Positions 12,061-24,162 of a stretch of 64,000 nucleotides of DNA are shown piece after piece. The notes beneath the pieces were generated by a model, which saw only the letters and a list, made by a program, of their open reading frames with translations, was not told the origin of the DNA and made no database searches. The stretch is from Polytrichum commune (Eukaryota; Streptophyta; Polytrichopsida; Polytrichales; Polytrichaceae): NCBI GenBank assembly GCA_950295325.1, contig OX485806.1, positions 43,517,169 to 43,581,168 of the forward strand. The letters run 5' to 3'. The first letter of the stretch is position 1. The number at the start of each line of letters is the position of its first letter. The translations under genes were made by a program, and so were the position numbers.

Positions 12061-15000
12061 ATGAACACTAGGTCGAGAGCAAGAGCAGAACGAGAAGTAA
12101 GGAGGAATAGTGAGAAACAGAGGCGAATTGAGAGAAGGCAAAGGTTAGAATCAAGAGAAAGCTTAGGGACGCCGTACAATTTGCGGACAACAATGGGTAG
12201 AAGAGGGGTTACTTCTTCTAAGGGTACAGGTAGAGGTTCCAAAGGGGAAAAGGCGTTTGATGTTGAAGCGGTAGCTCCCATCGTTTTATTTCCAGTAACG
12301 GAGGAAGACAACCCAGAGGACAAAGGGGGCAGTGAGGTGTTGTTTATCAAAAATCCTCATGATATTGTTTTCTTTAAAAGCGTAATGTGAACCACTCTCA
12401 AGGATAATTAGAACAGTTGAGACCCAATAGCTACCCTTTATGTTGGTTTTTATATTTTTGGTGATAGGATGTAACTTGGATTACGTTTGGGCATCTGGGA
12501 CAGGGAGTGACGCAAACACAGCTTCAACCTGGTGCAGCCTCGAGTGCCTCAACATCAGTTCATAGTGAGGAGCAGGTTTGTGAAGACTGTTCTCAATTGG
12601 TGAATTTTAGGGTTTTGGGTCAAGGGTAATGTTTATTTCCAATGCCAACAGTTTATGAGGCCAACTTCATAGCTAAGGAGCACATGATATATCCACTTAA
12701 CAGAGCATAGGAGATTTCGATCGGGACGCTGAGGTTGCTGAGTTAAGCATAGGAGAATTCGATGGTGACGCTGATGTTGTAGATCTTTGTGAAGGCAGCA
12801 TGGATAATAAGGAGAGGCACTTTGGGGAAGAGGTAGGCTTGCCCACACCGAATTCTAATGTGGATCATTCGTGCAATCCTTGAATTTGTTTTCTCGTGCA
12901 AGATTCGAAGATGAAAGGTGTGACCCAAAATTACCTGGATTGTAAGGCTCACTAGCCATTGTATGGACGATAAAGGACCAACCCAAAGGAGTCCATTAGT
13001 GCTGGTTTGTTTTGTTTTCTGAGCTTGTTTATGCATATGGGTGCCGAAAGGGAGAATTGCGGAATCCATGTCAATTATGCCTTATGTTGATGGTGAGGGC
13101 GATTTAGTCGTTCTTGAAGTCTCGGGACCGAGACATACTTGTAGGCAATGTTCGCTATATTGAGGGATGCTTGCAATGGTAGTTTTATTGGGGGTATTAG
13201 GTTTTATTAGGGTATTGGGTTTTAGGGATTGAGTAGGAAGTATATGGATTTCACGCTGTCAGGATTGCCGCAAGCATTGATGTGGTCTGAATTAGTCTGA
13301 AGTGGTCTGAATAGGTTATAATTGAGTTTAGTTTGGATGATTCTGGCTAAGGGATTAGGGTCAAACTGTTGTTTGAAGAGGCTGCTTTGAAAACTATTGT
13401 GTGTCTCGGTCCCGAGATACTCTCAGGGAGGGTCTGCTTTCAGATTTAGTTTGGGATATGATAGGTAATTCCAAGAACTGAAGTGAATTTAGTATCGAAT
13501 GCCGAATGCACTGAAGTTGTCTGAATTACTCTTGACTGGTCTGAATTAGTTATAATTGATTTTAGTGTGGATGTTTCTGGCTAGGTGATTAGGGTCAAAA
13601 TGTTGTATCAAGAGGCTGCTTTGAAACTTATTGTGTGTCTCGGTCCCGAGATACTCTCAGGGAGGGTCTGATTTCAGAATTAGTATAGGATTTGATAGGT
13701 AATTCAAAGAACTGATATGACTTTAGTTTTGAATGCCTCAAGCACTGCAGTTGTCTGAATTACTCCTGAGTGGTCTTAATTAGTGATAATTGATTTTAGT
13801 GTGGATGTTTCTGGCTAGGTGATTAGGGTCAAAATATTGTTTTAAGAGGCTGCTTTGGAACTTATTGTGGATATCGGTCCCTAGACATTTACAGGGAGGG
13901 TCTGATTTCAGAATTAGTCTCTGATAGGATAGGTTATTAAGAGCACTGAAATCAGTTTAGTTTCGAATGACGAATGCACTGATGTTGACTGAAGTAGTCT
14001 TAAGTGGTGTGAATTGGTTATAATTGAGTTTAGTGTGGATAATTCTGGCTAAGGGATTAGGGTCAAACTGTTGTTTGAAGAGGCTGATTTCAGAATTAGT
14101 TTCTGATAGGATAGGTAATTCAAAGAACTGAAATGACTTTAGTTTCGAATGCCTGAAGCACTGCAGTTGTCTGAATTACTCTTGACTGGTCTGAATTAGT
14201 GATAAATGATTTTAGTATTGATGTTTTTGGCTAGGTGATTAGGGTCAAAAAGTTGTTTAGGGTTTAGGGAAGTAGTCATAAGTGGTGTGAATTGGTTATA
14301 ATTGAGTTTAGTGTGGATTATTGTGGCTAAAGGATTAGGGTCAAACTGTTGTTTGAAGAGGCTGCTTTCAAACTTATTGTGTGTCTCGGTCCCGAGATAC
14401 TCTCTGGGAGGGTCTGATTTCAGAATTAGTTTATGATAGGATAGGTAATTCAAAGAACAGAAATGACTTTAGACTGAATTTACTATTGACCGAGCTGAAT
14501 TAGTCATAATTGATTTTAGTGTGGATGTTTCTGGCTAGGTGATTGGGGTCAAAATGTTGTTTCAAGAGGCTGCTTTGGAACTTATTGTGTGTCTCGGTCC
14601 CGAGACACTTAAAGGGAGGGTCTAATTTCAGAATTAGTTTCTGATAGGATAGGTTATAAAGAGCACTGAAATCAGTTTAGTTTCGAAGATGAATGCACTG
14701 AAATTGTCTGAATTACTATTGACTAGGCTGAATTAGTCATAATTCATTTTAATGCGGATGGTTTCTGGCTAGGTGATTAGGGTCAAAATGTTATTTTAAG
14801 AGGCTGCTTTGGAACTTATTGTGTGTCTCGGTCCCGAGACACTTAAAGGGAGGGCCTAATTTCAGAATTAGTTTCTGATAGGATAGGTTACAAAGAGCAC
14901 TGGAATCAGTTTAGTTTCAAAGATGAATGCACTGAAGTTGTCTGAATTACTATTGACTAGGCTGAATTAGTCATAATTGATTTTAGTGTGGATGTTTCTG

Positions 15001-18000
15001 GATAGGTGATTAGGGTCAAAATGTTGTTTTAAGAGGCTGCTTTGGAACTTATTGTGTGTCTCGGTCCCGAGACACTTAAAGGGAGGGTCTGATTTCAGAA
15101 TTAGTTTCTCATAGGATAGGTTATTAAGAGCACTGAAATCAGTTTAGTTTCGAAGATGAATGCACTGAAGTTGTCTGAATTACTATTGACTAGGCTGAAT
15201 TAGTCATAATTGATTTTAGTATGGATGTCTCTGGCTAGGTGATTAGGGTCAAAATGTTGTATTCAGAGGCTGATTTGGAACTTATTGTGTGTCTCGGTCC
15301 CGAGACACTTAAAGGGAGGGCCTAATTTCAGAATTAGTTTATGATAGGATAGGTTACAAAGAGCACTGGAATCAGTTTAGTTTCAAAGATGAATGCACTG
15401 AAGTTGTCTGAATTACTATTGACTAGGCTGAATTAGTCATAATTGATTTTAGTGTGGATGTTTCTGGCTAGGTGATTAGGGTCAAAATGGGTTTTTCAGA
15501 GGCTGCTTTGAAACTTATTGTGTGTCTCGGTCCCGAGACACTTACAGGGAGGCTGTGATTTCAGAATTAGTATATGATAGGATAGGTTATTGAGAGCACT
15601 GAAATCAGTTTAGTTTCGAATGACGAATGGACTGAAGTTAACTGAATTACTCTTGACTGGTCTGAATTAGTCATAATTGATTTTAGTGTGGATGTTTCTG
15701 GCTAGGTGATTAGGGTCAAAATGTTGTTTCTAGAGGCTGCTTGAAATTTATTGAGTGTCTCGGTCCCGAGACACTTATAGGGAGGGTTTTTGTTCAGAAT
15801 TAGTTTCTGATAGGATAGGTTATTAAGAGCACTGAAATCAGTTTATAGGGAGGGTCTGATTTCAGAATTAGTTTGGGATTTGATAGGTAATTCAAAGAAC
15901 TGAAATGACTTTAGTTTCAAATGCCTCAAGCACTGCAGTTGTCTGAATTACTCTTCACTAGTCTGAATTAGTCATAATTGATTTTAGTGTGGATTATTCT
16001 GGCTAAGGAATTAGGGTCAAACTGTTGTTTTCAGAGGCTGCTTTGAAACTTATTGTGTGTCTCGGTCCCAAGACACTTACAGGGAGGCTCTGATTTCAGA
16101 TTTAGTATATGATAGGATAGGTTATTGAGAGCACTGAAATCAGTTTAGTTTCGAATGACGAATGTACTAAAGTTGACTGAATTACTCTTGACTGGTCTGA
16201 ATTAGTCATAATTGATTTTAGTGTGGATGTTTCTGGCTAGGTGATTAAGGTCAAAATGTTGTTTCAAGAGGCTGCTTTGAAACTTATTGTGTGTCTCGGT
16301 CCCGAGACACTTATAGGGAGGGTATGATTTCATAATTAGTTTCTGATAGGATAGGTTATTAAGAGCACTGAAATCAGTTTAGTTTCGAATGACGAATGCA
16401 CTGCAGTTGTCTGAATTAGTCTTGACTGGTCTGAATTAGTCATAATTCATTTTAGTGTGGATGATTTTTGCTAGGTGATTAAGGTCAAAATGTTGTTTGA
16501 AGAAGGTTGCTTGGAAACTAATTGGATGTCTCGGTCCCGAGATACTTACGGGGTGGGTCTGAATTGATTTGATGTGGTCTGTCTCGGTCCCGACATACTT
16601 ACATTGAGGGCCTATTGGTTAGTATCCTAAGGTTGTTTTGAAATTATATGTGTGTTTTGGTATACATTTTGCGCTGGTTTAGCAATGACTGCCTGAATTT
16701 TATTGAAATGTTGTTATACACTGTATAACTGGTTTGATCATAGAATGTATCGAGCTTGCCGTCTCCTGCAGGTAGAGAACAACACAAAGGATGTTGTTCC
16801 TGGTCTTTCTCAGGTTTCTCTGGACAATTCCGAAGAGGGGCAGGATGAAGATGAAGAGGGGCTTGGAGATAGAGATCCATATGAAGGTGATGAAGATGAT
16901 ATCAGGACCCGACACAAACTTAACTCCGTTGCCACGATTTCTCAACTGAGAGTCGAACCCCTGAGTTCCTCAAGGTTCCATATTCCCTTGTGCAGAATGT
17001 TGGCCATGCCTATGGTGAGGCCAACTCTCTCAAGTGATCTTGCTAAATTGGAGCAGGAGTTTGTCCATGGGTATAGAGAGGGTGCCTCAGTATTTTATGT
17101 CACTATAACGGATGAAGAAGGCAAAACACATGAGGTGACTGAAGCGCATAAGGCATCGTGGGGTCCTATTTGGAGTGCCAAAAATGAAGAATTCAACTCC
17201 TTTCTTCTATCCGTTCCGGAGTTAGCCAGTTTTAAGAACTTGATGTTCTTTGTTTGTGACGGGAACCATAGGCGGCAAGCTTGGCTCAATCATATTCAAA
17301 GACTTCACAAAACAGAAGAGGCCTGGCATTTTTCGGTGGATAGCATCCTCCTTGACACGAAGGGTAAAATTGGTGTTGTTATGCAAGTTATGCATAACAT
17401 CAACAAGTAAGTTTTCATTACTTAATGTTTTCATATATGTAGAGTACTTTAAATATACATATATTTTAATTTGCCTATCTTTACTCTATGATTGTTATTT
17501 GTAGACATACTGAAGACTCTCACGTCAAGACCAACACAGTTCACACTCTATTTAGGGTGCAGAAGTATGGACTTATGCCGCTCGAACAGTACCAAGAGAT
17601 ATTGACTCCAGCTGACATTAAAAGGTGCAAGAAATCTTAAAATGCTAAGAAGACGTGGTATTCATTAAATCTACATGTTTTTACGAACTTCATCTTCCAG
17701 GTATAATCTCTATAGTACTCACTCTGAATGATTTATTCCCTCGTTTTTTGTCTTTAATTTTATTTCACATTAAGCATGTTGCTGCTCTATTCTTTGTCTA
17801 TATTTCTTTGTCTATATGACTTTGCTGACATAACAGAATAACTACCCTGACAACCACTGTTGGCTAACTTATCACTTGAGTTTAGCTTCTTTTTTGTCCG
17901 AAGCTTGGATTTGCCTTCTTTTTTGTTTGAAGCTTGGGTTCTGAGATTTGGTTCAAGACTAAGCTAGTCGGCTCCTGTGTTGTCTTTTATTTTGGCTAGA

Positions 18001-20535
18001 ATTCAAAAGTTCATTCTTGGGACCAAGACATAGGTTCTACACTATGTCTGGCGATCGATATTTCATATGTATGCGCCTTTCCTAATCCATCTTCTTCATG
18101 ACAAACCAACTAATGTAATCCCTCTGCAGCACGAACTTGGACTTGCTACAGATGAGGGTGTTCGTCAACTTGTTGAACAAACGGATGGAGAGGTGTGTGC
18201 TTCTGTAAAAGCAGCCGCTATGAAGGTCGCTGCTTCAAAGAGAGCCGAGGCACTTCATAAAAAAATGTCAAAACTAGTTTGTGTGGCAAACCGAGAGTTG
18301 ACAGAGGGTTGGCTTGGAGAGGTATGTCCACTATTTTAAGGCCCGTTTTTCACTCTACAATTAATTCAATGAACTCCTTGAGTCTAATATATTACTCTAT
18401 GTTTCACAGATTGCGCGTCACTACACTGCAAAAGGAGCAATAACAAAAGAAGATCTCCCCATATTTCTCTCTGCATGGCTTGACAGGTCGAACTCAACAT
18501 GCATGTTCTCAGCAAATCAACAGCGGACGTGGTCAACCTCACATCTTACAGGAGGTGGATGGTACCTCGACTGTGCTCACCCATTCCTTCGAAAATGAAC
18601 TTAGGATGTCAAGGGAGGCAGTTGGAGAGTCTTGTGTTGAGATGGTTGATTTACAGGGCATCAAAGACGAGCACAAGAGGGCAAAGGCCCTCTCGCGACG
18701 TCTAGAAGAAGATAGGAAGAAAGCGCTTAAGGTGAAGGAAGCTGAGGAGAAAGCGGCCCAGAAAGAGATGGCAAAACTCCACAACTCTCTGGAGAAGACT
18801 AACAAGAGGGGGAAGAAGAAGATGAACCCCCCTCCAGAGCCAGAATGTAAGAGCCCACCTGCGCCTAGTCCTACATATGACTCTGGTTCTCATGCTCCAA
18901 TTCGTTCTAGAGGAACCAAACGCGATTCCTCCTATGAGCAGTTAAACCAAGGAATCCCTGTTTTCACATCGGTTGAGGAGAATGATGGCCAAGTTGGGGA
19001 GTGGATTAAAAACTTCTCACTAGAGCAAGTCCTTGGTGGCGACACAGGCAGCTTGAGTCCATTATATGACGAGTTAAAGAGCTTCATTTCTAAGGTACCA
19101 TACTGCTCAACAGCTTTGTTTTGTTTATGTTTTCATTCAATTCTAATTCTCAAGCTGCGGAGTCCCATGAATGAGTTCTCAAGTTTCTTTCAATTATTCG
19201 TAGGTCATCATTCTCATTACGATGACATCCAACACATTTCTTTGTTAATTTTCATTGTATGAAAACTTCAGCACTTGCTTAAGTCGTTGACTTCTATCTG
19301 TTTTTGTATGTTATATGCGATTTCATTACATACACATCTCCTTCTCATCTATTTGATCTCGAAGTCAATTAATTGATTCACATTAATTCAGAACGGTGTC
19401 AAGTTAAAATGTGTGCAGTCTTTGATTTTCTTGTCGGAGTTTTGATAAATTTAATTTCATGCGCAGCACTCAAGTGACAAAGGCCGACGCTACAAGGGAT
19501 TTGTTGCGGAAGTGCCCTGTGTGGACTTGATTCTTGCAGATCTTCCAGAGGGCCTTCCTGTTCCAGGAATTTCGAATCCACCTTCGTCTATTCCCGCCTG
19601 GAACATAGAACCTGAGGATTGGTTTCAAACAATCTTTGATTTCGCAGACCATCACCTTCAAGACGATGGGGCTATAATTTTGTTCCATCCTTTTCGAATG
19701 TCTACAAAGTCAATCATTCTTGGGTACTGTTCCACGTATGGATTTGCTGTTCGCAAGGAGTGGTGGGGGATGAACAAGCTTCACCTGACGTCCCCAATTA
19801 ATCCAGTCTTGACTGTGAGTTCATTTTATGATATGACTTATTGCTAATTTGATTGATAGCTGTATCTTATGTTATTAATCTTGTCAAACTAATCTTCCAT
19901 TTCATTTACTAGAATGTGCTTAATGATTTTTATCTTATTTCGTAAGTAAAGTAATTAACTGTTTTTGTAATCTGCAGACCATGAGGTTTGGAATAACTTT
20001 AGTTGTTAGGAGCATTCCGGAGGTGCGTGCTTCCAGATTTTGCTTTCAACACATCCCTGCACTAGACCGTCACGGGGTTGATGTGGCACGGGATGACATT
20101 CTCCAGAACTTGGTGTCAAGGGAGGATCAGTTAATGGATGGATCCACCCCTTGGCGTGGTCCTCACAAAAAATCCCTCGCCCTTATACAAATGTTCATTC
20201 AGGCATCTTCTTCACCCGGGGATATTGTTCTAGACTGCTCTACAACTACGGGTACGTTGAACATCTCTTCATGTTTAAGTAAATAACCGTTGATCATTTC
20301 ATGTTAATTAATTTTTATGTTGTTTGAGAACTGAACTTCATTGTTTTCTTATTTTGCAGGTGTTTCTATTCATGCGTGCCGCAATGTGAACCATCACATT
20401 GCGGCATTAGAGGATGACAAGGCAATTTTTGAAGCCTTGATCGCTCCTCTAATTCGAAATGCTTCGGCCATAGAAGTGAAATCAAGAGATGTTGTCATGT
20501 CAGAGGATCCAGATAGCGAAATCATTGTTGTTTAG
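12061..20535 (+). pseudogene. ParB/Srx-domain plus beta-class DNA methyltransferase-like protein (most complete copy)
   Basis: Multi-exon gene; exons I infer are 12061-12336, 12468-12575, 12704-12832, 16773-17406, 17505-17700, 18130-18321, 18410-19094, 19467-19814, 19978-20251 and 20360-20535. All junctions are GT-AG and in phase except where noted. Order: a very basic N-terminus (MNTRSRARAEREVRRN); an acidic linker; a ParB/Srx-like domain with FVCDGNHRRQAW near 17,250; a Lys/Glu-rich coiled coil near 18,660-18,830; a methyltransferase-like domain. The latter has motif IV before motif I, as in beta-class N4/N6 enzymes: DLILADLPEG near 19,530 stands where DPPY is expected, and DIVLDCSTTTG (20,220-20,250, across an intron) stands where the FxGxG SAM loop is expected. 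Both motifs are degenerate, so catalysis is doubtful. Damage: an in-frame TAA at 17,638-17,640 where the left paralogue has CAA, and an apparent frame change near 18,590. Confidence 0.72.
12833..16772 (+). repeat. Type 1 palindrome array inside the large intron of the ParB-methyltransferase gene
   Basis: About fifteen palindromes at roughly 234-bp spacing. Copies begin near 13,401, 13,635, 14,381, 14,589, 14,823, 15,056, 15,289, 15,522, 15,755, 16,057, 16,291, 16,526 and 16,579, with degenerate or inverted ones near 13,118 and 13,869. Arms are GTGTCTCGG and CCGAGACAC with a TC centre. The DNA between copies (for example TTTCTGGCTAGGTGATTAGG) is unlike the spacer of the arrays at 1-1960 and 3733-6716, although the palindrome is the same. 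Donor GTAGGC at 12,833, acceptor CTGCAG at 16,767-16,772. ORFs on either strand here are repeat shadows. Confidence 0.9.
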
Positions 20536-21859
20536 AAAATCGTGAAGAAGTCAAGGTTTAGTAAGTGAGTATAGCTACTATTTCTAATACTAGTGATATA
20601 TTTTCTTATTTGCTTTCATATGAGGCGGTTTTATGACCATGTTGCCATTTGCATTTGCAGAAGCGGTAATTTGAGACGCTATTACAAAACACGTCTTTTA
20701 CAACTGGGTTTTCCAACTCATACAAGTGAGAAAACCAGGACTTTACTGACGTGGAAAACGACCAGTCGCTCCGGACAAGCAGTAAAGGAATATCGGACAG
20801 GACGTTCCCAATGGATACGTTCCCAATGGATACGTTCCCAATGGCAGTGAAGTTGGACTTGCGACGCGTGCCTTACTTCATAGAGTCATGTCCTATTTCA
20901 CTATGTTTTGGCAATATAAGTAAGATACGACACACGTCCATATAACTCAATGAAGTGATACAATATCACGGGCACTAGTCATGTAAGGTTTTATTTACTT
21001 CACTGAACAAAGTAATACAATGAAAAATGCGTATACATACATTCCAAATTACTAGTGAACGATAAGAACGTGGTTGAAACAAATATGTAACCACGTGGCT
21101 AAGATTAATTGAATTAATTTTCACACATTACTTATTCCAGTAATCGCGGACAACCAAGTGGGTAGTCAATAACGTTGCGTAGTTAGCTTCTTTGACTTTA
21201 GGTAGTAAATACATACAACAACTGCATATTTTCTTACTTCACGTCGTCATGTAAACATCACTGTCTGGAGTGATGTTTACCTCAACCAGTGGTTTATGAT
21301 CTACGTTGTTAGGTCATGTGGTTTACGAATGTCTTTTTTGTGTATTACTAGCAGTGAAGTATACATGATATTACCAAGTGTATGTGTAACTGTACGTAGT
21401 AAGTGTCTGTGACTGCCAAGAGTGAATACATATTTAGATGGCATATATTTCTTACTTGAAGTCGTGATATCTATATTACTATGTAACGTAATGTAGACAA
21501 CAAATTCTGGTATTTTGTTGTACGTTGTGAGGTTATGTGGTCTTCACATGTCTTTAGTGTATATTACTGGTACTGCAGTGAATATCGACTGCGCTAAGTG
21601 GCATGATTAGGCTGCAACTGTGCGCGTTTACTACAACTAGTAACATGCGGCTGACTCAACATAGTCATAAATTTATGGCATTAACAATATATTGATATTT
21701 ATCATACGAGGATTATCGCAAACATGATCATTTAGTTCAAAAACCAAATCATATTCATCCAATAGTGTCATGAATGTTTCACAAATTGCTTCTAACAATG
21801 GTAAACACTGAATTCCAAATGTCTGCAAATCAACCTAGGTCTACAAATCCACTCCACAC
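20536..21859. other. 3' flank of the ParB-methyltransferase gene, AT-rich, no gene seen
   Basis: After the TAG at 20,535 there may be one further non-coding exon (AG acceptor near 20,661). A 15-bp motif ACGTTCCCAATGGAT is repeated almost three times at 20,802-20,844. Two diverged copies of a roughly 230-bp block follow (about 21,210-21,370 and 21,440-21,610, both with TTTCTTACTT and GTGTATTACT-like pieces). No ORF here has support. Confidence 0.5.
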
Positions 21860-22162
21860 TCACGTCGCTGCACATAAATTTACACATTCGCTTGACCAAA
21901 GAATGTAATGGCCCTTCGCTTTGCCAATAGTAGTCACTGGAGGGTCGTCTCCAGTGAGAGGTTCGAGCAAAGGATAGTCGTCTTCAAGTGACTCCGTAAC
22001 GGCCAATGATACATAACCATTGCCAATCACCTTCCCATGCAGCATCCCACCTGCTACATTTTGAACTACACCCTTCCCAATGGTTTTCACTTTCGAATCC
22101 GGAGAATCATAGCCACGCAGGTAAACGAAGTCCCCCGTAGTCTGCACAATTCCCACGTACAT
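21860..22162 (-). CDS. DUF8039-like domain exon (transposon-associated, probable fragment)
   Basis: About 100 codons reading MYVGIVQTTGDFVYLRGYDS at the start. The spacing of GKGVVQN, GGMLHGKVIGNGYVSLAV, a D/E cluster with YPLLEPL, then TTIGKAKGHYILW resembles what I recall of DUF8039, a small beta-rich domain found in plant proteins linked to CACTA-type transposons. The ORF probably starts at a splice acceptor, so the true 5' end is unknown. Its neighbours are non-coding. It could be an orphan exon left by an older element. The assignment is from memory of the pattern. Confidence 0.45.
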   Translation of the reverse strand: MYVGIVQTTGDFVYLRGYDSPDSKVKTIGKGVVQNVAGGMLHGKVIGNGYVSLAVTESLEDDYPLLEPLTGDDPPVTTIGKAKGHYILWSSECVNLCAAT

Positions 22163-22920
22163 ATGTTAATGTTCCAAATTTTGAGCATGAATCACACTAT
22201 TTTGCTGGTGTTGATATTTGCAGATCAAAGAAATATTCAATCCAAAATACTAAAGTTACATTGTCGTGATATCTACTTTGCTATGTCAGTTTTTCTTTAC
22301 TATGTCAAGTAATGTTTACTATGACATGTCCAGTAGTGTTTACTATGTGCAGTAATGTTTACTATATGCAGTAATGTTTTTGATGGGCTAGACCTCAATT
22401 TCTATGCAATGTTTATTCAACCATTTTAGCCTTACATTGATTAATGCATTGTAAACTAATGTAGAGAAGGACATTAATGTTAGTTCTACCGAACATGGCC
22501 GAAAGTTTTAGAATTTCCTAGTTTTAGAACTTCCTACAGCTGGTTCTTAGTATGCACCACTTCTTACATAAATGTATATCTCTTGAAATCCATCTCTAAT
22601 GTCTAAACACTCCACGGCTTTATGGCTATCACATTACTGCTTCTAGTTATATAGGACAACTATGTTGCAGGCCAATAACTATACGTAGTAAGCGTTAGTG
22701 ACTACGGGTAGTAAAAAAATACGACAATGGCCATTATTGTATACTGGCTACAGTAATACTTCACCATGTGGAGTTATGTTTACATAAAAATATAACTTAG
22801 TATAAACACTCAGAATAATGCAACCCCTCTTCGTGAGAACGTAATCTTTCTGCAGCATTGCACAGGCCTCCAAAGTTAATTTCTCGTCTTCACTCAGACG
22901 TATATGCTTTGGTTTAGGTC
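22163..22920. other. AT-rich intergenic DNA, no gene seen
   Basis: Contains short direct repeats of CAGTAATGTTTACTAT-type sequence near 22,300-22,380. No reading frame with recognisable features on either strand. Confidence 0.5.
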
Positions 22921-23580
22921 CCCTCTTTCACACACACACACACACACACATTTTCATTCATACAAATATACACATACCTTTGCCAATGCATTTGGTGAAG
23001 ACATTAGGTTATACATTCCAAATCCTAACATTTGGATTATTTCTCATATCCACACTGACAATCTTATCATTACATTCACATATATATTCATACACACATA
23101 CACACATACACACACACATTTTTATTCATACAAATATACACATACCTTTGTCAATGCATTTGGTGAAGACATTAGGTTACACATTCCAAACCCTAAGCTT
23201 TGGATTATTTCTCATATCTACACTAATAATCTTATCATTACACTTATATATATATATTTACACACACACACACATTTTCATTCATACAAATATACACATA
23301 CCTTTGTCAATACATTTGGTGAAGACATTAGGATACACATTCCAAACCCTAACCTTTGGATTATTTCTCATATCCACACTAACATTCTTATATCACACTC
23401 ACACATATATTCACACACACATACACATTTCCATTCATACAAATATATAAACATACCTTTGTCATTGGATTTGGTGAAGACATGAGGTTGCATACTCCAA
23501 GTTCCTCGCTTTTGATTTATCTCTTATATCCACACTAGTACTCTCATAGTCATACATACATTCTCATTTATTTCCTCACA
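22921..23580. repeat. CA-rich tandem repeat, four units of about 155-168 bp
   Basis: Each unit begins with a (CA)n run, then a stretch like TTCATTCATACAAATATACA, then GCATTTGGTGAAGACATTAG and a TTTGGATTATTTCTCATATC block. Units restart near 22,951, 23,119, 23,275 and 23,428, with a decayed fifth beyond 23,540. Long ORFs on the plus strand arise only from the repeat. Confidence 0.85.
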
Positions 23581-24162
23581 TATTTATGGTAAACCCTAAT
23601 ATTGCAAATATTGGGTTCCATACTCTAAGTTCCTCACTTTTGGCTTGTCTCTCATATCCACACTTACACTTGTAACACTATATTCGTTAAATTGAGACTT
23701 TCTCTAGTCTCAAATTAATATATGGATCAAACAACATTCCGTGTTCCGAAACTATATTGCGAACAATCTCAAATATATTATATGTTCTAATATCCCAAAT
23801 CTATTATGTGTGGACATAAGCACATATGGTAGAGCACTCCAAACTAGTTTCACCCAAGAAACATATAAAATGATTTCTATTATTAGCATGGTCAATAAAA
23901 TATAGACATTGCAACATACAAAGTACATGCAATAAATGCATTTTTCTTCAATGGAAAATTTAGTCCCAAACTTAATAAAAAAATGAACTTCACAACTGTA
24001 TTGAAATATAGTAAATGGATATTCATCCAACCCCAAACAATATAGCATTCGCAAGTTCTACCCAAACTTTGCCCCAAGTTTGAGGAGCACACATATGAGT
24101 AATATATATTCGTCGAATTACATATTACACTATAATCATGCTAACACAATCCTACCAACTTC
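23581..24162. other. AT-rich downstream flank of the DUF7869 gene with a dispersed repeat
   Basis: Near 23,682-23,737 lies a segment with an imperfect hairpin (TTGAGAC...GTCTCAA) followed by AATTAATATATGGA. A related copy lies at 30,427-30,483. The remainder is AT-rich with no supported gene. Confidence 0.5.

Larger units (their letters stand above)
3569..12656. repeat. Left arm of a 9,088-bp inverted repeat
   Basis: Every landmark here has a reverse-complement partner whose coordinates sum to 58,275, so no net indel separates the arms. The coding parts translate identically and the non-coding stretches I compared are identical. The outer edge is exact: position 3568 no longer pairs with 54,707. 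The inner edge is exact after GTTTAT at 12,651-12,656. The partner is 45,619-54,706 and the spacer is 32,962 bp. The outer edge falls in an intron of the ParB-methyltransferase paralogue and the inner edge falls just before that gene's third exon. Confidence 0.95.

Noticed and set aside
13118-16598. CRISPR-like array of regularly spaced palindromes
   Set aside because: The spacers are themselves near-identical repeats of over 200 bp, the locus lies in a spliced eukaryotic gene and there are no cas genes.
12061-20535. Bacterial contamination carrying a plasmid ParB-methyltransferase gene
   Set aside because: The gene has about nine GT-AG introns, and its paralogues are embedded in the same eukaryotic repeat landscape.
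22904-23485. 193- and 156-codon ORFs in the CA-rich tandem repeat
   Set aside because: Low-complexity Thr/His/Ile products of a (CA)n minisatellite, open in two frames at once.
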